DNA of 64,000 nt from Brevundimonas pishanensis (lineage in GTDB: Bacteria > Pseudomonadota > Alphaproteobacteria > Caulobacterales > Caulobacteraceae): the NCBI RefSeq assembly GCF_022750635.1, contig NZ_JAJKBG010000003.1:248001-312000 (forward strand). Direction: 5' to 3'. The position numbers and the translations under genes are program-made. Under the pieces are notes generated by a model. It was not told the origin of the DNA. It ran no database searches and saw nothing but the letters and a program-made list of their open reading frames with translations. This document shows positions 1-8,832 of this stretch, one piece after another; the first letter of the stretch is position 1, and every line of letters starts with the position of its first letter.

Positions 1-1235
1 ACCTGAACCTGTCGGCACGCGTGTCGGACTATTCGACCGTTGGCAAGACCGATGCCTATGCAGCGTCGCTGGAATGGAAGCCGGTCGACTTCCTGAAGGT
101 ACGCTCGCAGTACGCCCGCTCGGTGCGTGCCCCGAACATCGCCGAACTGTACGCCGGCGTCAGCCAGACCTATCCAACCGACGCAGACCCGTGCCGTTCG
201 CTGACCATCGTCAACGGTCAGGGGGCCTTCTTCAAGGAACGTAGCGGCTACGACGCCGGCAAGATCGTCGGCAGCGGTGTCGATAGCGGCACTGTCGGCA
301 GCAATGCCGCCAAGGCCTGCCTGGCAGACCCTACGGTTGCGGCTCGTGTCGCCCGAGACGGCCACTACATCCAGACCCAGTCCGAAGCCCAGGGCTATTA
401 CGGCTTCAACTCGGGCAACGAGGATCTGGAAGCAGAAACCTCGACCAGCTTCACTGCGGGTCTGCTGTTCAATCCGCGTTGGAACGACTGGTGGTCGGGT
501 CTGTCGGTCTCGGTGGACTACTTCCAGCTCGAGATCGAGGGCATGATCGGCACCCTCGGCCGTTCGACCAGCCTGAACGAGTGCTATGTGAACTCGGGCG
601 GCGTCTATGACCCGAACAACATCTACTGCAAGCAGATCATTCGCGAGGACAAGGGTACGAGCGTCGGCTCCTTCCGTGAAGTGAATTCGCGCACGATGAA
701 CCTGGGCGAAAACCGTACCCGCGGCTTTGACCTGCAAGCCCACTACTCGGTCGACCTGACCCGTCTGCCGTACCTGTCAGCGTTCGAGGACGCGGGCCAA
801 CTGGCTATCGGCTATTCGCACCAGCATCTCATGACCCGCAAGACCTCGCCTCTGGCGGGTGGAGCGATGGTAGAGTTCGCAGGTCGTTCGGCGACCCCGA
901 AGAACGTCGGCAACCTGAACCTGGTCTATCGCCGTGGCCCGCTGACCACGTCGTGGAAGACCCGCTTCTTGGGCGAGAGCTGCTACCGTTACCTCGACCG
1001 TTGCGATCCGAAGGATGACAAGAGCGACTACATCGGCCTGCGTCACTTCTCGGACCTGCAGGTGCGTTATGACGTGACCGACAAGGCCGAAGTGTTCGTC
1101 GGTGTGGACAACATCTTTGACGAGTATGTCTACATTGCCCAAACCATCACCTCGGCGACCGGCTGGACCACAGACCCGTCGATCTATGACGGTCTTGGAC
1201 GTCGTTTCAACATGGGTATGCGTGTGCGCTTCTGA
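1..1235 (+). CDS. TonB-dependent outer-membrane receptor, C-terminal part (5' truncated by window edge)
   Basis: The frame is open from base 3, so this is the last ~410 residues of a longer protein that starts before the window. It reads as the beta-barrel of a TonB-dependent receptor: alternating amphipathic strands rich in Tyr, Asn and Arg, the typical segment RSQYARSVRAPNIAELY near the start, a VFVGVDNIFDEYVY strand close to the end, and a C-terminal Phe (MGMRVRF), the usual outer-membrane insertion signature. Such receptors import siderophores, vitamins or oligosaccharides with energy from TonB-ExbBD. The substrate cannot be told from the barrel. Several Cys residues occur in the extracellular loops, as in the large caulobacterial receptors. 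A terminator-like hairpin follows. Confidence 0.93.
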   Translation, partial: LNLSARVSDYSTVGKTDAYAASLEWKPVDFLKVRSQYARSVRAPNIAELYAGVSQTYPTDADPCRSLTIVNGQGAFFKERSGYDAGKIVGSGVDSGTVGSNAAKACLADPTVAARVARDGHYIQTQSEAQGYYGFNSGNEDLEAETSTSFTAGLLFNPRWNDWWSGLSVSVDYFQLEIEGMIGTLGRSTSLNECYVNSGGVYDPNNIYCKQIIREDKGTSVGSFREVNSRTMNLGENRTRGFDLQAHYSVDLTRLPYLSAFEDAGQLAIGYSHQHLMTRKTSPLAGGAMVEFAGRSATPKNVGNLNLVYRRGPLTTSWKTRFLGESCYRYLDRCDPKDDKSDYIGLRHFSDLQVRYDVTDKAEVFVGVDNIFDEYVYIAQTITSATGWTTDPSIYDGLGRRFNMGMRVRF

Positions 1236-1257
1236 TTGAAACTGTAAGCTTTGTTTA

Positions 1258-1290
1258 GCGGGAGGGGGGCGTTTGCCCCTCTCTTTGCGT
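1258..1290 (+). terminator. Rho-independent terminator after the TonB receptor
   Basis: A GAGGGG/CCCCTC hairpin with a short loop is followed by a T-containing stretch, 20-50 bases after the receptor stop codon. The T run is short, so strength is uncertain. Confidence 0.55.
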
Positions 1291-1375
1291 TTGGTTAACG
1301 GCTTTTGGTCCCGTCAACTGAAAAAATGCACTTAAAGCGTGAAAAACATCAGTGTTACGTGCTTCCAGAAACGCC

Positions 1376-1450
1376 GACTCATATTAGGTCGGTAATGATC
1401 CGTTAACGTTGTCGGGTCTTTTATTAACCCGCTCATAACCAATGCGATTC
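1376..1450 (+). promoter_or_regulatory. ftsZ upstream region with two GANTC (CcrM) sites
   Basis: The 264-base gap between the receptor and ftsZ holds no gene. It contains GACTC at 1376-1380 and GATTC at 1446-1450, both CcrM methylation sites, and two TTAAC motifs (1403 and 1424). In Caulobacter, ftsZ transcription is known to depend on CcrM methylation and GcrA, and CtrA represses it. The two TTAA motifs here are 17 bases apart, not the 7 of a canonical CtrA box. The -35/-10 hexamers could not be assigned. Confidence 0.5.
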
Positions 1451-1499
1451 GGCGGGGGTCGATTGGGATGAATGAGCAGGGTCGGAAGGTCGGAATACA

Positions 1500-3035
1500 A
1501 TGTCTCTCTCGCTGGTGAAGCCGCAAGCCACAGAACTGAAGCCACGCATCGTCGTTTTCGGCGTTGGCGGGGCCGGTGGTAACGCAGTCAACAACATGAT
1601 CGACTCCGGTCTGGAGGGCGTCGAGTTTGTTGTGGCCAACACGGATGCCCAGCATCTGAGCTTTGCCAAGACCGACCGTCGTATCCAGCTTGGCGACACC
1701 ATCACCCAGGGTCTGGGCGCGGGCGCTCATCCCGAGGTCGGGATGAATGCCGCCGAAGAATCCGCCGACGAAATTCACGCGCACCTCGAAGGCGCGCACA
1801 TGGTTTTCATCACCGCCGGTATGGGCGGTGGCACCGGTACGGGTGCGGCTCCGGTTATCGCCAAGTGCGCCCGTGACCGCGGCATCCTGACCGTTGGTGT
1901 CGTGACCAAGCCTTTCACCTTCGAGGGCCGTCACCGCATGCGTCTGGCCGATGCAGGCATCGCCGAGCTGCAACGCTACGTCGACACCCTGATCGTCATT
2001 CCGAACCAGAACCTGTTCCGCGTCGCCAACGAACGCACCACCTTCTCGGACGCCTTCCAAATGGCGGACCAGGTGCTGCACTCGGGCGTTCGCTCGATCA
2101 CCGACCTGATGATCCTGCCGGGCCTGATCAACCTCGACTTCGCCGACGTTCGCGCCGTGATGTCGGAGATGGGCAAGGCCATGATGGGCACTGGCGAAGC
2201 CACGGGTGACGACCGCGCCCTGCTGGCCGCCCAGAACGCTATCGCCAACCCGCTGCTGGACGAAACCAGCCTGCAAGGTGCCAAGGCCGTTCTGGTCAAC
2301 ATCACCGGCGGCATGGACATGACCCTGCTGGAAGTCGACGAAGCGGCGAACGCTATCGCTGCCGAAGTCGACGGTGATGCAAACATAATCTTCGGTGCCG
2401 CTTTCGACCCGGCTCTGGAAGGCAAGATCCGCGTCTCGGTTGTCGCCACCGGTATGGACGAAGCCTCGATCCAGCAAATCGAGCCCGTCGCTACGACCCT
2501 GAACCGCCGCCAGCCGGAACAAGCTGCTCCGGCACCGCGCGAAGAGGTTCGTATCGAGCCGGTGGCTCAACAGACTGCACCGGAGCCGGTTGCCCGTCAG
2601 CCGGAACCGCAAGTGCGCCCCGAGCCGGTAATCCACGACGCGCCGCGCAACCTCGACCCGATCGTTGATCCGTGGGTTGAAGAGTTCGAGCAAGGCCGTG
2701 GCGCACGCGGTGCCGCTGCCCAGCAAGAGCAGGGCGACCTGTATATGGAGCGCGAACCGGCCCGCCGTCCGGAACCGAAGCCGGAACCGGAAGCCCCGCG
2801 CGAAGAATATTATGACGACTCGCACCGTCGTAGCGGCTGGTCGCTGTTCGGTCGCCGTCGCAACGCGCCGCAGCAGCCGACCTATTCGCCGCCGCCGTCC
2901 TCGGGCCCGAACCGCACGACCCAACAACTGCGCCAGACCCAATCGGTCCAGCCGCAGGTTCAGGATCACCAGCGCGGTTACGCTGAAGACGACGATCTGG
3001 AAATCCCGTCGTTCCTGCGCCGCCTCGCCAACTAA
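1500..3035 (+). CDS. ftsZ: Cell division protein FtsZ
   Basis: Tubulin-like GTPase that polymerises at midcell into the Z-ring and recruits the divisome. The N-terminal GTPase shows [11 protein letters not shown] (residues 20-30) and the tubulin signature GGGTGTG (109-115); the C-terminal tubulin domain runs to about residue 320. A long Pro/Gln/Glu/Arg-rich disordered linker (about 325-495) follows, then the conserved C-terminal peptide [13 protein letters not shown], which binds FtsA and other partners. At 511 residues it is much longer than the E. coli protein (383) because of the linker, as is usual in Caulobacter relatives. The ATG is preceded by a purine-rich GGAAGG. lpxC follows, but a strong terminator separates them. 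Confidence 0.98.
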   Translation: MSLSLVKPQATELKPRIVVFGVGGAGGNAVNNMIDSGLEGVEFVVANTDAQHLSFAKTDRRIQLGDTITQGLGAGAHPEVGMNAAEESADEIHAHLEGAHMVFITAGMGGGTGTGAAPVIAKCARDRGILTVGVVTKPFTFEGRHRMRLADAGIAELQRYVDTLIVIPNQNLFRVANERTTFSDAFQMADQVLHSGVRSITDLMILPGLINLDFADVRAVMSEMGKAMMGTGEATGDDRALLAAQNAIANPLLDETSLQGAKAVLVNITGGMDMTLLEVDEAANAIAAEVDGDANIIFGAAFDPALEGKIRVSVVATGMDEASIQQIEPVATTLNRRQPEQAAPAPREEVRIEPVAQQTAPEPVARQPEPQVRPEPVIHDAPRNLDPIVDPWVEEFEQGRGARGAAAQQEQGDLYMEREPARRPEPKPEPEAPREEYYDDSHRRSGWSLFGRRRNAPQQPTYSPPPSSGPNRTTQQLRQTQSVQPQVQDHQRGYAEDDDLEIPSFLRRLAN

Positions 3036-3061
3036 TCGGCGAACGGTCTGAAATGCGAAAG

Positions 3062-3088
3062 CCCCGCAGCTCCGGTTGCGGGGTTTTT
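3062..3088 (+). terminator. Rho-independent terminator of ftsZ
   Basis: Perfect stem CCCCGCA/TGCGGGG (3062-3068 with 3077-3083), followed directly by TTTTT. Confidence 0.9.
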
Positions 3089-3185
3089 CATTGGCCCGTG
3101 CTCAGCAACCGGCATTTGCGGCTGTCGTGATTTCGAAACAATCCGAAACCCGACTTTCATTTCGTGATTGCCGAGGTTTGGTTAA

Positions 3186-4139
3186 ATGCCACCTTCCGGC
3201 GCAGTCCCTTTATGGGCGCGCGATACGATGAGTTTTCGAGTGACGGTCTTCAACGACCCCTTTGAGCATACGATCACCGCACCTGCGATTTGCGCAGGCG
3301 TGGGCGTCCACACCGGACGTCGTGTGCGTTTGACGGTTCGCCCTGCGGCTGCCGGTCAGGGGATTGTGTTCGTCCGTACCGACATCAAGGATCGCGACAA
3401 CCGTATCCCCGTTACGGGTGAAGCGGTTATCGACGCCCGCCTGAACACACTGATTGCCAACGCCGACGATGTGCGTGTTTCGACCATCGAGCACCTGATG
3501 TCGGCCATGGCTGGCCTCGGCATTGCCAATGCTATCGTCGAGGTGGACGGTCCCGAGCTGCCGATCCTCGATGGTTCGGCTGTCCAGTTCGTGCAACTGC
3601 TGGATCGCGCAGGTTTCCGTCGTCAGGAACAACCGCGCCACTTTATCGAAGTTCTGGAACCGATCCGCGTAGAGGAGGGTGACAAAACTGCTGCCCTGCT
3701 GCCGTGCGACCGTTTCGAAATGCGCTTCGAAATCGATTTCCCGACTCCGGTGATCGGTAATCAAGTCATCGACTTCGTTGTCGACGAAGCGACCTACCGC
3801 TCCGAGATCATGTCGGCCCGTACCTTCGGTTTCGCCCATGAGGTTGAAGCCCTGCGTCAGGCCGGTCTGGCCCGTGGCGGTTCGCTGGAAAATGCCGTCG
3901 TGATCGACGGCGATCAGATTTTGAACCCCGGCGGTCTTCGCATGGAACGCGAGTTCGTACGCCACAAGGCACTGGACGCTATCGGCGACCTGTATGTGCT
4001 GGGTGCGCCTCTGATGGGCCGCTACGAAGGCTATAAGGCCGGTCACCAGCTGAACAACAAGTTGGTCCGCGCCCTGCTGGCGAACCCGCAGGCATGGCGT
4101 TACACGACCAAGGTTCCGGCGCTGGCTATGGCGGGCTGA
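3186..4139 (+). CDS. lpxC: UDP-3-O-acyl-N-acetylglucosamine deacetylase LpxC
   Basis: Zinc amidase of the committed step of lipid A synthesis; removes the acetyl group from UDP-3-O-acyl-GlcNAc in the cytoplasm. The family pattern is clear: GVGVHTG (39-45), STIEH with zinc ligand H103, RHKALDAIGD with ligands H260 and D264, and GHQLNNKL with the catalytic His at 287. Length (317) is slightly above the E. coli enzyme (305). The ATG at 3186 has GAGG nine bases upstream. An in-frame ATG at 3228 (MSFRVTVFND) would fit the family N terminus better but has no clear Shine-Dalgarno, so the start is open. The ftsZ-lpxC neighbourhood is conserved in proteobacteria. Confidence 0.97.
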   Translation: MPPSGAVPLWARDTMSFRVTVFNDPFEHTITAPAICAGVGVHTGRRVRLTVRPAAAGQGIVFVRTDIKDRDNRIPVTGEAVIDARLNTLIANADDVRVSTIEHLMSAMAGLGIANAIVEVDGPELPILDGSAVQFVQLLDRAGFRRQEQPRHFIEVLEPIRVEEGDKTAALLPCDRFEMRFEIDFPTPVIGNQVIDFVVDEATYRSEIMSARTFGFAHEVEALRQAGLARGGSLENAVVIDGDQILNPGGLRMEREFVRHKALDAIGDLYVLGAPLMGRYEGYKAGHQLNNKLVRALLANPQAWRYTTKVPALAMAG

Positions 4140-4162
4140 AAAGCTCTGTCAGCCCAATAAGA

Positions 4163-4197
4163 AAAAGGCCCGCTGTTTTCGCAGCGGGCCCTTTCTT
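4163..4197. terminator. Bidirectional terminator between lpxC and pgeF
   Basis: GGCCCGCTG/CAGCGGGCC hairpin (4168-4176 with 4182-4190), with an A-rich stretch before it and a T-rich stretch after it. It lies between the convergent lpxC and pgeF and can stop both. Confidence 0.85.
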
Positions 4198-4964
4198 TAT
4201 TCAGTAAGCGCGATGGCTCCGATCAGCCGGCCAAAGTCCGGCTCGCCGTTCAGGAAGGCGCGGCGGTTGGAATAGAACCGCCCCTCGTCGGTGCGCGTGT
4301 CATCGCCGCTCCAAGCCGCCTGCGTCACACCAGCCTGCTCCAGTCGCCACAAGACGAATCCGGGAAGGTCGAACTGGCGTTTGCCGTCCGATGAACCTGC
4401 GGCAAAGAAACGCTCGCTTCCGGGGGCTTCGGCGGCAAAACGGGCCTGATAGTCAGCACCGACTTCATAAGAAGCCTGCGAGATGCACGGGCCAACCACA
4501 GCGCGGATGTTCGAAGGCCTGGCACTCAGGGCTACCATCTTATCGACCGTCGCAGCGATGATGCCGCCCAGCGCACCTTTCCAGCCTGCATGGGCCGTGG
4601 CCACAACGTGCGCCTCGGGGTCAGCAAACAGGATGGGAGCGCAGTCGGCCGTCAGCACGGTGGCGATTACGTTAGGCGTGCGCGTTACGACGGCATCGCC
4701 TTCGGGGCGCTCGCCCCTCCAGCCTCCATCGGCGACTACAGCGTCTGCCGAATGGATTTGGTAGCAGCCGCACAAGTCGTCACCCGAGCCTCCGAACCAT
4801 TCGGCCACAAGCTGGCGGTTACGCGCTACACGCTCGGGATCATCTTTGGAGCCGACGCCGCAGTTCAAGCCCTCGTAGATACCTTCGGACACACCGCCTT
4901 CGCGGGTGAAGAACCCGTGCTTGATACCGTCAAGATCGAGGAGAGGGTGGGTAATCGGCGTCAT
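4197..4964 (-). CDS. pgeF: Peptidoglycan editing factor PgeF (YfiH/laccase-domain family)
   Basis: 255 residues of the Cu-oxidase_4/YfiH family. E. coli PgeF (YfiH) removes misincorporated L-Ser from the peptidoglycan precursor UDP-MurNAc-L-Ser; other family members were first described as polyphenol oxidases or purine nucleosidases. Family motifs seen: NCGVGSKDD near residue 34, VLTADCAPILFAD, the metal-binding block ATAHAGWKGALGG, VGPCISQASYEVG, and RFYSNRRAFLNGE near the C terminus. The start overlaps the stop of the upstream methyltransferase gene by four bases (ATGA), so the two are translationally coupled in an lgt-midA-pgeF operon, an order common in alphaproteobacteria. Confidence 0.93.
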   Translation of the reverse strand: MTPITHPLLDLDGIKHGFFTREGGVSEGIYEGLNCGVGSKDDPERVARNRQLVAEWFGGSGDDLCGCYQIHSADAVVADGGWRGERPEGDAVVTRTPNVIATVLTADCAPILFADPEAHVVATAHAGWKGALGGIIAATVDKMVALSARPSNIRAVVGPCISQASYEVGADYQARFAAEAPGSERFFAAGSSDGKRQFDLPGFVLWRLEQAGVTQAAWSGDDTRTDEGRFYSNRRAFLNGEPDFGRLIGAIALTE

Positions 4965-6067
4965 GCTTCAAATCCCGGAACAGCTAACGAGCGTGGCGAG
5001 AAGATTGCAGCGACCTTGAACAGCTCGCCCATCTGGTCCGGTGCCGTCAGTCGCGTGAATTGGCGATGGATGATGTCTGCAGCTTCGGGGCGGGCGCGGG
5101 CAAGGCTCTCGGCGCGCTGGATAATGCCCAATCGTGCGAGGAACAGCCCCTGTCCAATGCATCCGGTCACATCGGCACCGCCGCGCACGGCTGCTTCCAG
5201 CACCAGCGGGAAGTCGGCCCATTGCGTCAGGTCTGCCTCGCCGGGGTTGCTCAGTACATCGACCTTCTGGTGACGGCGCAGGGCTTGAAGCGTATCGCCC
5301 GCCTCGGTTTTGGCGCGTCCGTAGTCAATCAACAAAGCCACACCGGAGCTTTCGGAAACCAAGGCTGCGAGGTCCCGCCCGAAGGCCGCCTGCTGCTCGG
5401 ATATCTCGAGGACCTGTCCCACCTCGATGTCGATGGCGGGGGTGTCAAAGCCCTCGCTGATGGCGGTAAGCCCGAACACCAGTTCATTGTCGTCGGTGAC
5501 ACCGATGCGGCGCTCGGCCCATCCGCCCTCTGTCCGCACGAACTGGCGGGCAGGCAGGCAGTCCAGTACCTCGTTGGCGATCAGAATGACGGGGGCATCC
5601 GTCTCGATCTGGCTGAGGTTTTTGACCCAGCGCGGCTCGAGGTCGGCATCGGCCAGACGCCGGGCCTGTTCGTTTCTTAGCGGACGACTCGGCTCGATCA
5701 GGACCAGTTCGGCGGCTTCGAGGAAGGCGGGGGCAAGACGGGCCGCGCGCAGGGCATCGCTCATCAGCGTGCCATCACCCGGGCCAACCTCGACCAGACG
5801 CACCTTCTCCGGTGCGCCCAGACGCTGCCATGCCTCGACCGCCCAAAGTCCGATGAGTTCGCCAAACATCTGGCTGACCATCGGAGCGGTGATGAAGTCA
5901 CCACGCTCACCCAGAGCAGGACGCGTCGCGTAATATCCGTCCTTGGGGTCGTGCAGGCAGCGGGTGACATAGTCCGCAACCGTCATCGGTCCGGTCAGGA
6001 TGATTTCGCGGATAAGGCGGTCTTTAAGGCTCTGTGTTGCGCCGTCGGAGGGGGAGGAGACGGTCAC
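4961..6067 (-). CDS. Class I SAM-dependent methyltransferase, MidA/NDUFAF7 family
   Basis: 368 residues matching the Methyltransf_28 (DUF185) family. Landmarks are GDFITAPMVSQMFGELIG (about 55-72), the SAM-binding loop EVGPGDGTLMSDAL (about 93-106) and IANEVLDCLPARQFV (about 165-180). The mitochondrial relative NDUFAF7 methylates an Arg of the complex I subunit NDUFS2, and the bacterial protein is presumed to act on NuoD or a similar target; that is inference here. The gene uses a GTG start four bases after the lgt stop and overlaps pgeF by four bases, so it is the middle gene of a three-gene operon. Confidence 0.9.
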   Translation of the reverse strand: MTVSSPSDGATQSLKDRLIREIILTGPMTVADYVTRCLHDPKDGYYATRPALGERGDFITAPMVSQMFGELIGLWAVEAWQRLGAPEKVRLVEVGPGDGTLMSDALRAARLAPAFLEAAELVLIEPSRPLRNEQARRLADADLEPRWVKNLSQIETDAPVILIANEVLDCLPARQFVRTEGGWAERRIGVTDDNELVFGLTAISEGFDTPAIDIEVGQVLEISEQQAAFGRDLAALVSESSGVALLIDYGRAKTEAGDTLQALRRHQKVDVLSNPGEADLTQWADFPLVLEAAVRGGADVTGCIGQGLFLARLGIIQRAESLARARPEAADIIHRQFTRLTAPDQMGELFKVAAIFSPRSLAVPGFEA

Positions 6068-6071
6068 GTGA

Positions 6072-6941
6072 TCAGTCCTGTAGGGCGGGGCGCTTCAGGG
6101 CGCGGGCGATCAGGATCAAGCCGACGATAATCATCGGCGTAGACAGCATCATCCCCATCGTCAGGCCAAAAGGCAGGTTCGACAGGTGGGCGTCGGGCTG
6201 ACGCACATTCTCCAGCGCCGCGCGAGAGACGCCGTAACCGGCGAGGAAGATGCCCATCACGAGACCCGGACGCTTGAACGCCTTCCACTTCCAGATGGCC
6301 AGAGACATGATGATGAACAGCGCCAGACCTTCCAGACCCGCTTCATAAAGCTGGCTGGGGTGGCGCGGCGCATTGCCTGCGGGGCACTGGCCATAGGTGT
6401 CCAGAATCTTCTGGTTGCAGAAGCGGATAGCCCAAGGAACGGTCGTCTCTCTGCCCCACAGTTCACCATTGATGAAGTTGGCGATCCGGCCAAAGAACAG
6501 GCCGATAGGAGCAACAGGTGCGATCACGTCCCCAAGGCTGAGCGCGGGGATTTTCTTGACGACGGCGAAAAGGGTCGCGGCGATCACCACGCCGAGGAAG
6601 CCGCCGTGGAAGCTCATGCCGCCGGTCCACATCTGGAGCAGTTCCAGACGCTCGCCCCACGTATTACCGGTGAAAATCTGGGCGTACAGAGCCGGATTGT
6701 AGAACAGCGCATAGCCGAGACGGCCGCCCAGAATAACGCCCAGCACCAGATAGAATACCAGATCGTCCAGTTGCGGTCCGGTGATCGGCGGCTTGCCGCC
6801 CGCCCAAAGGCGCGGGGTCTTCACCAAACGCGCCGCATACATCCAGCCCAGAACGATGCCGGCGATATAGGCCAGCGCGTACCAGCGGATCGGCAAGGGG
6901 CCGAGGTGGATCAGGACCGGATCAAACTCTGGGAAGGGCAA
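6072..6941 (-). CDS. lgt: Prolipoprotein diacylglyceryl transferase Lgt
   Basis: Inner-membrane enzyme that moves diacylglyceryl from phosphatidylglycerol to the lipobox Cys of prolipoproteins, the first step of lipoprotein maturation. It has about seven hydrophobic segments, the Lgt signature GRIANFINGELWGRET, and RHPSQLYEAGLEG with the essential Tyr. I chose the TTG at 6941 because AGGAG lies eight bases upstream and the product then begins MPFPEFDPVLIHLGPLPIRWYALAY, as in the family (289 residues). The frame stays open to a TTG at 6983, giving 14 further residues. First gene of an operon with midA and pgeF. Several lipobox proteins in this window would be its substrates. Confidence 0.95.
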   Translation of the reverse strand: MPFPEFDPVLIHLGPLPIRWYALAYIAGIVLGWMYAARLVKTPRLWAGGKPPITGPQLDDLVFYLVLGVILGGRLGYALFYNPALYAQIFTGNTWGERLELLQMWTGGMSFHGGFLGVVIAATLFAVVKKIPALSLGDVIAPVAPIGLFFGRIANFINGELWGRETTVPWAIRFCNQKILDTYGQCPAGNAPRHPSQLYEAGLEGLALFIIMSLAIWKWKAFKRPGLVMGIFLAGYGVSRAALENVRQPDAHLSNLPFGLTMGMMLSTPMIIVGLILIARALKRPALQD

Positions 6942-7198
6942 AGGGGAGGCTCCTGCGCGATCAGTTCGCCAAGGATATAGCAAGTTGGGAGAGTCCCGTC
7001 GCCCCGCGATGATGTCTAGCGGGCAGACGGCATGAACCTGCCCGAATGCGTTCGAATCCCGTGACTTGGCGAATAATCACGTCGGAAAACTTCGAAATTT
7101 GGCAATACGCTTGAACAAACCGGCGAAGCACCTGATTGAAAGGTTTCGTTCACCAATTCGGGTGAGCTTTTGTTAACCGGACCGGATGGGAGGCTCTC

Positions 7199-7441
7199 AT
7201 GCAGACCCGCAATCCAATTCTCGATGAAATCGCCAAGATGACCACTGGCGCTATGGGCTTGGCCCAGGCTGCAGGTGAAGAAGCCAAAACCGCGTGGCGG
7301 GCTCAGGCCGATCGTCTGGTGGCCGAACTGGATCTGGTCCGTCGCGACGAGTTCGACGTGCTGAAGGCGGAAATCGCCGCCCTGCGTGCCGAGATTGCGG
7401 CACTCAAGGGCGACAACAACAAGCCCTCCACAGAATCGTAA
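7199..7441 (+). CDS. ubiK: UbiK/BMFP-domain ubiquinone biosynthesis accessory factor
   Basis: 80-residue protein of the BMFP (YqiC) family. It begins MQTRNPILDEIAKMTTGAMG, then a long helix with ERL-type spacing (RADRLVAELDLVRRDEFDVLKAEIAALRAEIAALKGD) ending in a short coiled coil that trimerises in relatives. In E. coli and Salmonella the homologue UbiK supports aerobic ubiquinone synthesis by binding UbiJ and lipids; membrane-fusion activity has also been reported for Brucella BMFP. A GGGAGG Shine-Dalgarno precedes the ATG. ybjN-like and proC genes follow closely on the same strand, a frequent alphaproteobacterial cluster. The 257 bases upstream contain no gene. Confidence 0.85.
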   Translation: MQTRNPILDEIAKMTTGAMGLAQAAGEEAKTAWRAQADRLVAELDLVRRDEFDVLKAEIAALRAEIAALKGDNNKPSTES

Positions 7442-7532
7442 GATTCGGTCGGTTGAGCCGAATCTCCGAACACGCCTACCGTCCTTGTGGCGGTGCAGTT
7501 GAGTCGCCCCAGTTTGAGAAGTTGAAGCCCTG

Positions 7533-8036
7533 ATGGACGCCGCTAGACCCGACGAGGTCGAACTGCCTTTTGATCCGCTGGACGTGGTCGAACACGTTCT
7601 TGTTGCGGAGAACCTGCCGTTCGACCGTACGGATGATGGTGACCTGGCCTTTGCCCTCGCGGGCAGCTGGAAAGACTACGAACTGTGGTTTGCGTGGCGC
7701 CCCGAAGGGGACTGCCTGCAACTGTGCCTCGCTCTGGACCTTCGCGTCAGCAAGAGCCGCCGCACCGCAGCCTATGAGCTGGCTTCGATGATCAACCAGC
7801 GCACCTGGCTGGGCCATTTCGAGATCTGGCCGGACGAGGGCGAGATCGTCTTCCGCCACGCACTGGCCCTGCCGCACGGCGAGCGCCCGACCCTGGCACA
7901 GGCCGCATCCATGATCGATGCAGCCGTCGAGGCTGCGGACCGTTATTACCCAGCGTTCGATTTTATGAGCCGCGGCTCGAAGAAGCCGCAGGAAGCCATC
8001 GACGCCTGTCTGTTTGAAACCGTAGGTAACGCCTAA
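7533..8036 (+). CDS. YbjN domain-containing protein
   Basis: 167 residues of the YbjN family, which has a fold resembling type III secretion chaperones and no settled function. Family features seen are the opening DPLDVVEHVLVAENLPFDRT, the alternating beta strands DYELWFAWRPEGDCLQLCLALDLRV, the stretch AAYELASMINQRTWLGHFEIWPDEGEIVFRHAL, and the C-terminal helix IDAAVEAADRYYPAFDFM. Its stop codon is one base before the proC start, so the two are almost surely co-transcribed; this ybjN-proC pairing is widespread in alphaproteobacteria. E. coli YbjN affects motility and stress tolerance, but transferring that here would be a guess. Confidence 0.85.
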   Translation: MDAARPDEVELPFDPLDVVEHVLVAENLPFDRTDDGDLAFALAGSWKDYELWFAWRPEGDCLQLCLALDLRVSKSRRTAAYELASMINQRTWLGHFEIWPDEGEIVFRHALALPHGERPTLAQAASMIDAAVEAADRYYPAFDFMSRGSKKPQEAIDACLFETVGNA

Positions 8037-8037
8037 A

Positions 8038-8832
8038 ATGTCTAATGCAGTTGTTCTTCAAGGGGTTGGTCGTCTGGGGTCAGCCATTCTTGAAGGGTGG
8101 CTGCTGACAGGCGCGGTTGATCCCAAAGACCTGATCATCCTGACCCCCAGCGAAAAGCCTGTTGCCGAAAAGGCGAGGGCGCTGGGTGCACAGATTAATC
8201 CGGCGTTGGATGCACTGGCCCACGCCAAGGCCTTCGTGATCGGTGTGAAGCCCGCAAAATGGGTCGAAGCGGCCCAACCCATCCTTCAACATTTGAACCC
8301 CGAAGCCGTGATCGTATCGGTTATGGCGGGCGTTCCCGAAGTCACTATTTCGGCGGGCTTTGGCGGTCGCCGCGTGGTGCGCGTCATGCCGACGACGGGC
8401 GTGGCGCAAGGCAAGGGCGTGGCCAGCCTGTGGTCGTCCGATCAGGCGGCTATGAATATCGGCCTGTCGCTGTTTGAGCCGATTGCCGAGACGGCTGTCC
8501 TGACCAGCGAAGACCTGATGCATGCTGCGACGGCTGTGTCGGGCTGTGGTCCGGCCTATTATTTTGCCTTTACCCGCGCGTTGGCTCAGGCCGGCGTCGC
8601 GGAAGGTCTGCCGGAAGATGTCGCTGTCAAACTGGCTCGTGCGACCTTGCGTTCGGCTGCTGCGGGCGTTGTCGGTGACGAGAGCCTCGATGCCCTGATC
8701 GACCGCGTGGCCTCGCCGGGCGGTGTCACGCAGGCTGGTCTGGTGGTGCTAAACGAAAACGGCGCCCTCGACCGTCCGGTCAAAGGCGCCGTTAAAGCGG
8801 CTGTCGATAAATCGACCGAGCTTAGCGCGTAA
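8038..8832 (+). CDS. proC: Pyrroline-5-carboxylate reductase
   Basis: Last enzyme of proline synthesis, reducing 1-pyrroline-5-carboxylate with NAD(P)H. The N-terminal Rossmann fold opens VVLQGVGRLGSAILEGWL; the catalytic and dimerisation half carries SGCGPAYYFAFTRALAQAG and the family signature ASPGGVTQAGL near residue 228. Its 264 residues are normal for the family (E. coli 269). It sits one base after the ybjN-like gene. Its last 11 bases overlap the end of the convergent gene on the other strand, and no terminator hairpin is evident between them. Confidence 0.96.
   Translation: MSNAVVLQGVGRLGSAILEGWLLTGAVDPKDLIILTPSEKPVAEKARALGAQINPALDALAHAKAFVIGVKPAKWVEAAQPILQHLNPEAVIVSVMAGVPEVTISAGFGGRRVVRVMPTTGVAQGKGVASLWSSDQAAMNIGLSLFEPIAETAVLTSEDLMHAATAVSGCGPAYYFAFTRALAQAGVAEGLPEDVAVKLARATLRSAAAGVVGDESLDALIDRVASPGGVTQAGLVVLNENGALDRPVKGAVKAAVDKSTELSA

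Noticed and set aside
1403..1427. Pair of TTAAC motifs before ftsZ as a CtrA box
   Set aside because: The TTAA motifs are 17 bases apart, not 7; at most they are separate half-sites.
1332..2969. 545-residue open frame on the minus strand
   Set aside because: It lies entirely antisense to ftsZ, has no family resemblance and is a codon-bias shadow of a certain gene.
7030..7075. T-loop-like string TTCGAATCCC suggesting a tRNA
   Set aside because: The flanking bases do not pair as a T stem, and no acceptor, D or anticodon arm can be built around it.
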